Assembly: GCA_000320545.1 (NCBI GenBank)
Contig: ADNK01000862.1
Coordinates: 128,501-192,500, forward strand
DNA length: 64,000 nucleotides
Direction of reading: 5' to 3'
From: Bigelowiella natans CCMP2755
Lineage: Eukaryota > Cercozoa > Chlorarachniophyceae
Under the pieces are notes generated by a model. The model was not told where the DNA came from. It searched no databases and saw only the letters and a list, made by a program, of their open reading frames with translations. The position numbers and the translations under genes are program-made. This document shows, piece after piece, positions 14,221-23,483 of this stretch (its first letter is position 1; the number at the start of each line of letters is the position of its first letter).

Positions 14221-14865
14221 ACACCACCGTGTCATCGATATCCATAGCATGCGTGCGCGTCCTCATCATTCTCATTCTGCCTCCATATTTCTACCAACAC
14301 TACTCAGGTTTTGGGCCAGGTGAACCGTCGAATGCAAGTGCACGCAATGCCCACGTTGGTCCTAGAGATAACCGTTGTACGCGACCTTATCGAGTGGGTG
14401 GCGGGGCAGCATGTCCAAAATCACCAGAGCGTCTCCACTACTACGAAGAATGCTAAGAGCTATGATGACATTACGAGGCCGATGCAGATGGGACCTTCCC
14501 AGCTACTCGTCAAACAGTCCAATAATGGAGCATTCAGCAGCAACGTCGCTGCTACCACTACCACCACGTCGCCCTTTTCCTCTCCATCATCAGCCACTGT
14601 AATGAGAGGATTCGAGAGACTCTCTCCGATGTCTGCTCAAAGGAGGGAGGAGGAGACGAAGAGGAAGAGCATCAATCTCAAAGATATCACACTCGGTGTC
14701 ATCGATGTGGTAGTTTCTGGTGGCTTTGGGGAGCAAGCAGACATCGTAGACGTAAAGGAGGAGACAGACCTCAACGAGCTTGGGATCGATTCGCTGGACT
14801 TTGTTGAGTAATCCTCGCCCATCACCACACACACATAATATTGATATATACATGTATTATATATT

Positions 14866-14929
<64 letters not shown>

Positions 14930-17422
14930 GCTGGCATGCTATCTCGTTTAAAGTAACGTCAACGTCCTCTCTAGCATCATCACTATCAGCGCCATCATCA
15001 TTATCACCACCGTTGTTGATGCTGAGCATGAAAACTATGCAATGTATGCCCAGGCTGCTCCGAGCGGTGGGTACGCGATTTGGCGTGGACGCTCCTCCTA
15101 CGCTCGTTCTTGAGGTTCAGTCGGTCGGGCAGCTCGCAGCTTACGTGCATGGGCAGTTGACGGAAGGAGAGATAAGTGGTAGGGAGGACGACGAAGAGAT
15201 TGGAGAAGGGGACCGCCTCCACGAGTCCTCGCACAACAACTCTGCTTACGACTCAAAGGCGGCAACGTCAATGCATCAATCACTACTTGGTCGGGATGAT
15301 GGGAAGCAGCAGCCCCTGTCCTCTTTTTCCTCGAAGCCGGTTTCTCCTGAGCAGAGGAGAGCGCTGCAGCTCGAGCACGAGTTGAACGTAGTCATGATGC
15401 CCCAGGGTGTCACCCAGATGGCGGTCAATATTCTAGGCTCGCTCCTACGTCTGAGCGTGTATGCAGCAGGCTTTGTACCCATCGTCCTCATCGAGGAGAG
15501 AACGCACTTTTTCTCGGAAAGGTTTTCAGAATAATGATGATGGCGATGATGGTGGTGGTGATAATAACGATGATGGTGATGGTGATGATGATGATGATGA
15601 TGGTTGCTTGCTCTTGGGCGATACGAACACTAAAGGTATAAACCATATGCGACAGAGTTGTTAGGAGATCAGGAAAACGAAGAGAAAAACCTAACGATAT
15701 TGTCAATCTTCATTGATGTTAAAAATCTTCTTCTGCTACAGGTATAATAGGGTAGAGGCACGCTCTGCATTGGAGCTTGCCGTGTGGTTCAGCGGAATGC
15801 TAACGCTCTGGACAGCGTGCTCCATGATCGCGCTCATAATTTTCAAGTGGCTTATCGTGGGCAGATATCGAGAGGGGAACTTCCACAGGTACAGCTGACA
15901 AAAAGGAGCAGAGTATCGAGCATATTCTCTCGTTGCCGTCCTTACGGCGGTAGCAACCGTGTCGTAGTAGTCAAAGATTTGGAATGTTAAGAAATGTGAC
16001 GATAATGATGATGATTATTTATTTACTTAATTACTTACTTGCTAGGTGGTCATGGGAAGGTGCGAGATACGGGCTGTATGACCTTGTAGGGGGGCTGGAC
16101 GGGCCTATTGGCTGGGTCTTCAACTCGCTTCCAGACCCCATTCAGAGAACGTATGTTGAGCGACAACAAACAACAACAGCAAAAAAAAAAACAATAATGA
16201 GATCAAGAAGAAGAAGAAGAAGAAGAAGAAGAAGAAAGTGGGATCCAAAAGAGAATAACACTACGATGTCGCTAGTATATCGCCAACTATAGTTACATGC
16301 CATTATTCAACTCAACTCCTCCTTCCTCTCCTCCGTACTCCTCCCTCTCCTACTACTACCACTACTACTACTATCACTACTACTACTTCCGATTACAATC
16401 CCCTTTGCAACCCCCGCAGGTATTTTCGAGCGCTAGGGGCAACCATAGGCTCGGATGTGACGCTGCACGGGGAGATCACCACCGGTTATGACCTGATCAA
16501 AATAGGCAATGGAGCTGTCATCGAGTCCGGCTCATCGCTGAACCCAAGTAATTACTTAACTGAAATAAAATCTCATCGTTCGCCACCATCATCAATAGCA
16601 ATATCAGCATCAGCATCAGCACCAGCATCATCAACCTAACAGATGGTTTCCCCAACACCAGGCGTAACGGAGGACGGCGTTTTCGTGCAATACGCGCGCA
16701 TAACCGTGGGTGCGGAGAGCTTGGTAGCAATCCGATCAAGGGTCGGCCCAGGCGCGTGCCTCGGCCAACGCGCAATGCTCGCACCCTATGCCTTTGCCCA
16801 GGGCTACGTGCCACCACTCTGCGTTGTCACCGGGGAGAATTCCTACCTCAAGAAGCCCAATAGTCCTGGCTACAAACGCGTGCCTCAGAGCGCGCTTGCA
16901 TTCCCCAGAGGCGGTGTTACGATGTTCTGCCTGGAGGCGGTTGCGTTCATATACCTCGCCTTTTGTAGCGGACTGTGCATTATGTCCGGCTTCCTTGTGC
17001 GCGCCGCGGTTGCAAAGGCGATCTGGGAGGGCATTGACAAAGATGGCGAGGAAGACGGAGGGGGGGGGGTGATTAAGTGGGACTTCTGGTCTATCACGAT
17101 GGTTCTCACGATTGCACTTCTAGGAGCCATGCAGGCCTGTGTTTTCCCAGTCGCGCTCATCAACAAGTATCTCTTCACTGGCCGCGTCCGAGCGGGCCGA
17201 CGAGCACTCACGCAGCTTTTGTGCGTGCGCCACAAGGTTGCAGGCCGCTTGATCGCGCTCGGTGATATGATCTTGCTGGCCTACTTTGAATCGACACCTG
17301 TGCAAACCGTCTGGTAGTAGATTGAACATCAACTCGTTAACGCAAGCATGACTATAGTTTCTTCCTCAATATCTCATTGGCAATAATGACATCTATCACG
17401 CACGATTCCATCTGTCCACACA

Positions 17423-17476
<54 letters not shown>

Positions 17477-19536
17477 ATCTCCCCTAACTTAAGAAAAAGG
17501 AGCCTCCTGTCTCTGTATGCTTGAATGCACTGCTGTTCCAATAATATGATTACGATAAATGAAGGTACTGGCTCCTGGGTGCCAACTTAAAGATGTCGTC
17601 GATCGTGAGCTCGTGGGACGGCGTGCAAATCGCTCCGGATCTTCTTACCGTAGGCCGCGACGCATACATAGGCAACGCGCCCTATATCGGGTTTGTAACA
17701 GTGCACAAAGAGAGAATGGAGGTGAGCTTTGACCCTATCGTCGTAGAGGAGAAAGTCTTTGTTGGGCCGTTCTCCCATCTTGCCGCCGGCACGCATATCC
17801 AACGCACGGGCGCGGTCTCAGCGATGGCGATCCTCAAGCGTAACGAAAACGTTCGGAGCTTTACGACAAGGGTTGGCTATAGGGCAAGCGTATCATACCG
17901 GCCGGAGGGCATCTACGCCCCGATGACGCTCTATACGTTCATCCTTGTCTCTCTCAGCTCGCTTCACATGTGCATGGAACTAGGTGCCGTCGGGCTCCTC
18001 TTCGCAGCCGTAGAGTACGTGCTCTTCAACCCGGAGAAGCTAGGCCTGCCCAAGTACGGCGCCAGTAATAGTGTCGTGAGAAACCACGGCGAGTGGATCA
18101 TGATGATGACAGCTGTCGTCCTGGCGGTCCTTAGTGTGCTCTCCTTGCTCATCTCCATCGTGTATATTTTCATTGCTTTGGCTGTGAAATGGCTGACGAT
18201 GGGTCGCGTCGATCCCGAGCGCAAATACCCTTTGCGAGGCAGATACCACGCGATGTGGGTATTCAATCTCCACCTGATGTACCGGGTTAACGGCATCCTG
18301 GGCGCGCTCAAGGAGACTGGCATCGTGTCATACGTGTATCGATGGTATGGGGCACGTGTGGGTCGCAACGTGAGATTCTCCGGGCTCGGCTCTTTATTCC
18401 CAGAGGCTGATATCTACGACATCGGTGACGGCGCGTTCATTGGATGCGCCGCGTATGGGCATAACTTCCTGAGAGGGCACCTTCGATTTGAGCCCATCGA
18501 GATAGGGAAAGGCTGCAGGCTAGTGCGCTCCGGGACACAGGTCGTTCCTGGTGTTCGACTGACAGAAAATATCGATATCGGACCAGGCCTCAATCTTATC
18601 CTTCCTGGCCGTTATGACTCGCCTGGAATGAAGCTCATTGGCATCCCAGGCCGACCATGCGTACGCGAGCAAAGACGGCGCAAACAGCGCCCAGGAGGGG
18701 GAAATAGGGAGAGCGAGGATTTTGACAATATTAAAGAGATAAAGAGAGCCGATACCCTCTCTGGAGAGCAGAAAGGAACGAAAGAGAGTGCAATCCCCCG
18801 AGCCTGGGTACGTAAGGACTTTCTACAATCAGCTGCTAATCATGAACAAGGGGAGAACTTCATTAACACGAGTTTTAATCCGGAGCTTTACGACGACGCG
18901 CTGCTTCTTGGCGCTGCATCACCAGAGGCATCCTCTACCACTCTCTATTGGAGGAAGAAGAAAAAAGGACAGGGATTCTGGAACTCAATCCGATTTGGCA
19001 TCTTCAGCAACAATGAGGAGGAGGTGGTGGATAGCGGCAGTTACTATGCACTCAATGATGGGGGGGGAGCACAAAATGGTAAAGACACCACGATTCATAT
19101 CAAGCCCAAGAAGAATGACGGCCAAAATATCGTAAATAGCGGACGCAGTAGCAAGGATTACAGTTCACAACAAGATATAGTTGATGAGGTTGACTTCGGA
19201 GAAGAAGACATAGAATCCCTCTATAACGTTGTTACCTCCGGTAAGGGTAGCATAAATGGTAGTAGTGATGACAATCATGGCTATCTTGGTAGCAAGAGTT
19301 ACTCCATGAAGGGTCGCCACGCCTCCAATTTTTCCGTCCTCCACGAAGACGATAACAACGATGAGATGCAGGGTAAAGAGCCGAAGGAAACAAAAAATAA
19401 CGTCGGAGGTTTAGTCAGCTATTTCTGGCGGGGCGAAAGCAACAATAAGAATCGGAATAAAGCCATCAAACGCAAGATGAAGCTGGACCCGGACATGACT
19501 CGTGGACTTCTGGATAGCAGTACCACTGATAAATAG
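1..19536 (+). CDS. Giant modular type I polyketide synthase with acyl-ligase loading module and Pls-like membrane terminal domain (5' partial)
   Basis: Joined exons: <2-400, 617-2261, 2509-3288, 3470-3916, 4201-4427, 4563-4810, 5012-5449, 5646-6052, 6247-6670, 6938-8016, 8133-8215, 8530-9253, 9405-10051, 10358-10765, 10914-11459, 11777-13300 (or 13291), 13574-14173, 14308-14807, 15054-15521, 15742-15888, 16046-16150, 16420-16547, 16662-17313, 17565-19536. All phases agree and domains run across the junctions, giving at least about 4,860 residues. Domain order is ligase-KR-ACP-ACP-KS-AT-KR-ACP-ACP-membrane terminal domain. There is no DH, ER, thioesterase or reductase. Family knowledge: such an enzyme activates a carboxylic acid, extends it once and reduces the beta-keto group. 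Inference: a hydroxyacyl product is handed to an acceptor, or polymerised, by the C-terminal membrane domain. The frame is open to the window edge with no ATG, so the true start lies upstream. Weakest junctions: the donor at 6671 (GTCGCA), the intron 11460-11776 and the 3' end of exon 16. Confidence 0.9.
576..605. repeat. (CA)n microsatellite in PKS intron 1
   Basis: A pure CA tract just before the acceptor at 615-616. On the complement it yields the long Cys-Val ORFs that should not be read as genes. Confidence 0.95.
2346..2428. repeat. (GCT)n followed by (GT)n in PKS intron 2
   Basis: A 38-base GCT run then an alternating GC/GT run, both inside intron 2262-2508. Confidence 0.95.
2673..4810 (+). 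other. PKS domain: ketoreductase 1 of the loading module
   Basis: The N-terminal structural half starts near the motif DIYRITW (2680) and contains THVAFLLPL and LLVVTRGG. The catalytic half has the NADPH loop GGLGGLG (near 3825), CDVS, a Lys in SAKV at the 4427/4563 junction, Ser in FSSIYG and Tyr/Asn in HYAAANAF (near 4680). The catalytic Lys-Ser-Tyr-Asn set is therefore complete. It lies directly after the ligase with no ketosynthase before it, so any substrate would be the ligated starter acid. Confidence 0.85.
3331..3395. repeat. (CA)n(GA)n compound microsatellite in PKS intron 3
   Basis: Compound dinucleotide repeat inside intron 3289-3469. The same CA-to-GA compound structure recurs at 17417-17474 and 41862-41945. 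Confidence 0.95.
5569..5629. repeat. (CT)n and C-run upstream of the exon 8 acceptor
   Basis: A long pyrimidine repeat ends a few bases before the acceptor at 5644-5645, so it also forms the polypyrimidine tract. Confidence 0.95.
6200..6231. repeat. (CA)n microsatellite in PKS intron 8
   Basis: CA repeat immediately before the acceptor at 6245-6246. Confidence 0.95.
6525..8760 (+). other. PKS domain: beta-ketoacyl synthase
   Basis: It begins at VQIAISGISCRLPG (exon 9) and resumes in exon 10 at CGFDRDAFGVS...MDPQQR. Active-site Cys lies in DTACSSS (near 7390), the first His in EAHGTGT (near 7865) and the second in NIGH (near 7990). The C-terminal signature GFGFGGTNSHV is near 8690. All three catalytic residues are present. 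An acidic run followed by a Ser-rich insert (7085-7200) interrupts the fold between EDAG and VGVFVG. The intron within the start of the domain (6671-6937) contains an AT dinucleotide tract and uses an inferred GTCGCA donor. Confidence 0.9.
6680..6724. repeat. (AT)n microsatellite in PKS intron 9
   Basis: Starts ten bases after the inferred donor at 6671. A similar AT tract lies in intron 11 at 8362-8403. Confidence 0.95.
9225..10630 (+). other. PKS domain: acyltransferase (malonyl-type)
   Basis: GQGSQYAGMG is rebuilt across intron 9254-9404. The nucleophile elbow GHSLGE is near 9729, and AAFHSP is formed at the start of exon 14 (10358). The AFH motif is the form associated with malonyl rather than methylmalonyl selection; that assignment is family knowledge applied by eye. 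The domain ends with the conserved block LEIGPQPHLS near 10590. Confidence 0.88.
10857..10890. repeat. (CT)n polypyrimidine repeat in PKS intron 14
   Basis: Ends 22 bases before the acceptor at 10912-10913. Confidence 0.95.
10914..13300 (+). other. PKS domain: ketoreductase 2
   Basis: A structural subdomain runs through exons 15 and 16, broken by an 11889-11925 CAA repeat coding polyglutamine. The catalytic half has GGTGALG (near 12623), CDVSD, CAGVLDD, a Lys in VPKAVG, Ser in FSSVTS and Tyr/Asn in NYAAANAF (near 13180). The LDD motif is the mark of B-type ketoreductases, which give the D-hydroxy product. The 3' exon edge is 13291 or 13300; both keep the frame. Confidence 0.85.
11889..11925 (+). 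repeat. (CAA)n coding polyglutamine in KR2
   Basis: In frame within exon 16, giving a Gln run inside the KR2 structural subdomain. Confidence 0.9.
13685..13740 (+). repeat. (GGA)n/G-run coding polyglycine
   Basis: In frame within exon 17, between KR2 and ACP3. The adjoining 16-base-class G homopolymer is a likely site of sequencing or replication length error. Confidence 0.9.
14040..15160 (+). other. PKS domains: tandem acyl carrier proteins 3 and 4
   Basis: Both units carry a canonical LGIDSLD phosphopantetheine site (near 14143 and 14779), each cut by an intron a few codons later (after 14173 and after 14807). They rejoin to give equal-length helices ending in PTLVLE. The matching intron position and spacing suggest one ACP arose from the other by duplication. 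Confidence 0.88.
14845..14925. repeat. (TA)n tracts in PKS intron 18
   Basis: Interrupted TA repeats inside intron 14808-15053. A CAG run (14189-14219) lies in the preceding intron. Confidence 0.9.
15390..18670 (+). other. PKS terminal domain: three (2 TM + left-handed beta-helix) units, epsilon-poly-lysine-synthetase-like
   Basis: Hydrophobic helices lie near 15423-15490, 15770-15870, 16919-16999, 17089-17165, 17932-18030 and 18091-18190, i.e. six in three pairs. After each pair comes a soluble block with hexapeptide-type repeats: 16430-16800 (IGSDVTL, IGNGAVI), 17593-17815 (VGRDAYIGN, VEEKVFVGP) and 18340-18665 (IGDGAFIG, IEIGKGCRLV). Family knowledge: bacterial epsilon-poly-L-lysine synthetase (Pls) and the NRPS terminal domain family TIGR02353 have six TM helices around three tandem soluble domains at the C-terminus. 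I assign it by architecture; no alignment was run. Confidence 0.75.
17417..17474. repeat. (CA)n(GA)n compound repeat in the last PKS intron
   Basis: Inside intron 17314-17564, same design as the repeat in intron 3. Confidence 0.95.
18671..19533 (+). other. PKS C-terminal low-complexity tail
   Basis: About 288 residues after the last beta-helix, rich in Lys, Arg, Asp, Asn and Ser, with no recognisable fold. It starts with a basic cluster (RRRKQR) and is probably cytosolic and disordered. Unlike the earlier linkers it has no simple-sequence repeat. It is uninterrupted by introns and ends at the TAG at 19534. Confidence 0.7.
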
Positions 19537-20676
19537 ATCTCTAATAGCCTTACCAATCAAGCTAAGCCGCTATGTTTTGTCGGTATATATTGTTTTGTCA
19601 GTCATGTATTGCGCACAGTCCGGTATCTACTTATACACAAACGAAATATGAGACGGATGTAATGATGTGATTGAATCTTTTCAATGGTCACCTACGTAGC
19701 TAGCTCCTTTTGATTCGCGTACGTATGCGTATCGTAGCAATATAAAGCTAGCATTTCTTACACACACATAGCTAGCTAGCTAGATAGGCATATATGAGAC
19801 GGATGTCATGAATGAAAATTAAATTACATTTTATAATTGGTCATCCTAGAGTAGCTATGATAATAGCAGATATGTAATTACTTGTGTCTATTATCATGGC
19901 AGCTGCGGCTACACGTAGATGGGCGTATGCTAGGAGCACAAAGCTTAACAAAACATTACATGCGTGCCAAAGCGCTGCGCTGTACGCGCCATACCTAGAT
20001 ATCTGCACCTTCCAGGCTATATGGCATTCTGCGTGGAGGAACTACATGCTATGCATGCACTTAATATTCCTTTCGTAGATTTGGCAAAGATCAATGAGTA
20101 ATGTAACTTCTTTCATATTTCATATTACGCTGAGAGTTGTGCAATAAATCAAGAGGTTTGAACCCTAATAGGAAACTATATGACCACATGTTCTTTAAAA
20201 AAAACAAGTATGAGGATATAGTAATCCCTGATTGGTCCTGTTTTGAAAGAGGCAATTCAAATTCCGCCAAGAATCGTCGTAAAACATGTCAATTGTTAGA
20301 GGTAATCTCTCTACCTTTGAACAAAAAAAGAATTAAATATGAAGTGCTACTTCATCTTGAATGTATAAAAAAGTTTTTTGCGACTCCCTCTTCGGGAGTG
20401 CGGCAAGGACGGATCTTCTCATTATTATAATCATCATTGTTGCTTAGTCATCATCAACACAATAGGCGGGTCAATTGTAGATGAGATGAAACTGGTTTGT
20501 TAAAATTGTAAAGCATCACTTTTCTGGCTGGCATTATCTTGAAATTTGTGCCGATTTTCCTGCAGCAGCGTAGATCAGATGAGAATGACGGAAATGGGTA
20601 AGAGATTCTCTCTCATCGTCTTTCGCCTTCGCCTTTGTTCTGTCTCCACAGTACACGTATACTCGTAATGATCCAC
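19537..20676. other. Convergent intergenic region between PKS and STIMATE-like genes
   Basis: AT-rich. It holds a GCTAGCTAGC-type run (19769-19785), two copies of a 15-base word beginning ATATGAGACG (19646-19660 and 19792-19806, 146 bp apart) and an isolated open frame (20137-20430) listed under findings. No supported gene. Confidence 0.6.
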
Positions 20677-21345
20677 TCACATCACTACGTTAGGAGGTTC
20701 ATCCCGGAACAATTTCTGTCCCGATTTCATGTAGTGTGTGGTCTCTACTTCCACATCGCTCGAGCTCATGTTTTTCTTCACTTCGCGGTTTGAGATGAGC
20801 TGGTCGACGACCCAGAAGAACATGACATTGCAGAGGAATGGCGCGACGATCATAATCATCACTAGCTTTAACTTAGGGTTAGGATCCATCCAGAAGAACA
20901 TTGCGTGCCCAAGCTGATCTATTTGGGGAGCCAAAACGAACTCGCACGCAGATAAAATCAGCTTCACGGCGACCATCAAGAACGAAAACCCGATTAACTG
21001 CAGGAAGAACGGCGACCACTCGTTAGGTTCGCCGTAGTGGCCACATTGCCGTGAGGAAAGTTGATACCTATGAAGTAGGCAAACAACATTTAATTTATAT
21101 TACAATTGTGTGTGTGTATTTTGTATGTATGTTTAGTGTGAGTTGAATATGTGTGAAATATGAATCACCTTTGCACTGCCTTTTCATATGGTTTTAGGAG
21201 GAGCCAAACGAGCACTACGCCAAAGAAGATATCGACGCAGAAGTTGACGAAGTACACGTCGCACTCATCGGCTTTGGTTGTGCCGCCACCCCATATTAAC
21301 AACTTGGCTGCAATAAAGAAACGAGGTAAACATCAGATTTTATTT

Positions 21346-21387
<42 letters not shown>

Positions 21388-22099
21388 ATGCTTAGTACAC
21401 AGGGACTCCCAGTACACAGGGACTCCCAAACTTCAGAGATGAAGTGAGGGGTGGATTTAGTGAGTTATTAAAGTTAATTAAAACTTACCTAGGAAAATGT
21501 TGAAGAAGTGGATAGTGACACCGCTAACAGCTTGCTTGGTCGTGTCGAACACGAAGGATCGGATATCCCTAGAGTATTGTACAGATTATTAGATACATAA
21601 TATGAAATGTAGATGTGCGTGCATGTGAGTGCATGTGTGTATGTGGGTGTGTGTGAAGGTTATAAGAATCCTTCATCCTGAGCGTACCTCTCTGTATTTT
21701 CGAATTTAAACTTGATCCATAGAGTAGCAAATGCTGAAAAGCCCAAGATTCCTTGAATCTAGAATTTTGTAAAAATTGGTCATTACATTAGCCCCAGTGT
21801 ACACCGCAGAAATTCAGTTTTTGATATAATCACTTATCTCACCAAGTAGTCAAAGGCAGAGGAAAGAAGCCGACATCTGATATTTTAGAAGAGTTGGAAT
21901 TAGCCACAACAAACGCAGGTAACTTTATAAGACATTATTCAATTTCAAAATTTTATCCTAACCTTGCTGGCTCAACTCCTCTTTCATTCATAACCGATTC
22001 AGGACTGGAGAAGACTCCGCTCGGTGAACTTCCTTCAAGAGTATTGAGCACCTCATGCTCGATGTTTTGCAATCCCCCCACCTTTGAATATACAATCAT
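20677..22099 (-). CDS. STIMATE/TMEM110-family ER membrane protein
   Basis: Exons (minus): 22099-21963, 21876-21843, 21758-21688, 21568-21489, 21307-21169, 21067-20677; 284 codons including stop, 283 residues. Motifs across exons in the family order: IQGILGFSAFATL (TM1), FDTTKQAVSG (family hallmark), VYFVNFCVDIFFG (TM), QCGHYGEPNEW, then PNPKLKLVMIMIVAPFL and MFFWVVDQLI near the C-terminus. Four to five TM helices. In animals STIMATE works at ER-plasma membrane junctions and promotes STIM1 activation; fungal relatives are vacuolar membrane proteins. Its role here is unknown, and no STIM or Orai partner is in the window. The start is the first in-frame ATG of the first exon found; an upstream exon is possible. 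Divergent from CFAP54. Confidence 0.87.
21345..21385. repeat. (GT)n microsatellite in STIMATE intron
   Basis: Within the intron 21308-21488. On the coding (minus) strand it reads CA, just after the donor side. Confidence 0.95.
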
Positions 22100-23483
22100 T
22101 TTTTCGGGTGAAATATTGAGGAGGCTTTTATATTGCGCCTCATTGTGGAGCAAATGTGGTCCGCTTCACAGGTTCTACTATTTCTAAAAAATACTTGAAC
22201 ATTACCAGCGGCATCGACATCGCTAAGATGGTAGCAAACAGCACGGGAAGGCCCGGCTTACATAATTTCCCAACTTTAAGTTGCAGCATCCCTGCTTCGT
22301 CCGTCTGTTTTCTTCCCTCGTGCTGTGGTCAGGGAGATGGGGGCTAGATGGACCTTACCAACACGATTTAAGACTAGGTTGTGTAGCTTGCTGAATGAAA
22401 CTTACCGTATTTTAGATGTATTACTGAAAAACCCATTCCTTATTACCTTGCGACAACATCTATCTTCTAAATATGAGAAATGATAACTGGGATACTTCGG
22501 TATGAAGGAATATCGTTAATGGTTGGAATTTTCGCAAAGCTTTTGTAGGTCAAGTGTTGTGATCTTGCTTATTGTAAATAGAAGATTGCAAATCTTAGAT
22601 ATTTATGCGATAAATATTTACCTCGCATCAATCAAGAAAAGCGGTGTGAAATCCTCTCAAAACAAAATTCGAGTGCCATTTCATCAGATATTCGCACTTA
22701 TTTGGCTGAGTTAGATCTTTACCGTAACGTGATCCAAGATGAAAAAGGCGACAACCATGTCTAAATATTTATGCGAAAAAAATGGAAAATCACGCATATT
22801 ATTCTATAATCTTTCTTTTGAAATGAAATATTGTAAGAAATGACAAGTAGAAAGCCCGCGCTGTTGTGAAATTACGTCTTAGGCTTAAGCAATTTTCAAA
22901 TAATGGGATTTTGTTCCAGAATTCAATGATATTACCCTTATCTTACATAAAACCTACTACATTTGTCATTGTCATTTGAACACCAACTTCGCAAGAAATG
23001 TGCCAAATGAACAGCCTTGGTAGATCTAGTTCAATTAATTCAGGTAAAATCAGTATAAATGAACAAGATGAACACCACAATGTCCATTTCTGTGAAAACA
23101 AAACTCATCGAAATCCATTTCATGCCAAATCAGTGACAATCTCTCCAAGCACGCACACTCATACAATTAATCTCATTGAGACATAACAAAGAGGATGTCG
23201 TTATATAAAAATTAAGGGTAGATAATCCTATCATATTATTTATTGTCGTAGGACGTGATACCCCTCACATTATTATTATTTTAGGTTGTTTAAAATGGGC
23301 AAAATTGGGATGCGGCTCGAAGTAACTCTGGAGATCTCTGGGATCTCAAAGGTTGGGGTGTTGTTTCTGTTGTTTTTTCACACGGTTCGGAATGGCGGTC
23401 TACACGTGGAGTGAGAAACGCCAGTAACGCACACGAGCCATTCCAAGAGTAGGAGCTAAGACCTGAATAGGGGCTTGTGCAAC
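22100..23483. promoter_or_regulatory. Divergent intergenic region between STIMATE-like gene and CFAP54
   Basis: About 1.4 kb, AT-rich, no convincing coding sequence. It must contain the 5' ends and promoters of both genes, and possibly upstream non-coding exons. I see no recognisable promoter element. Confidence 0.4.
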
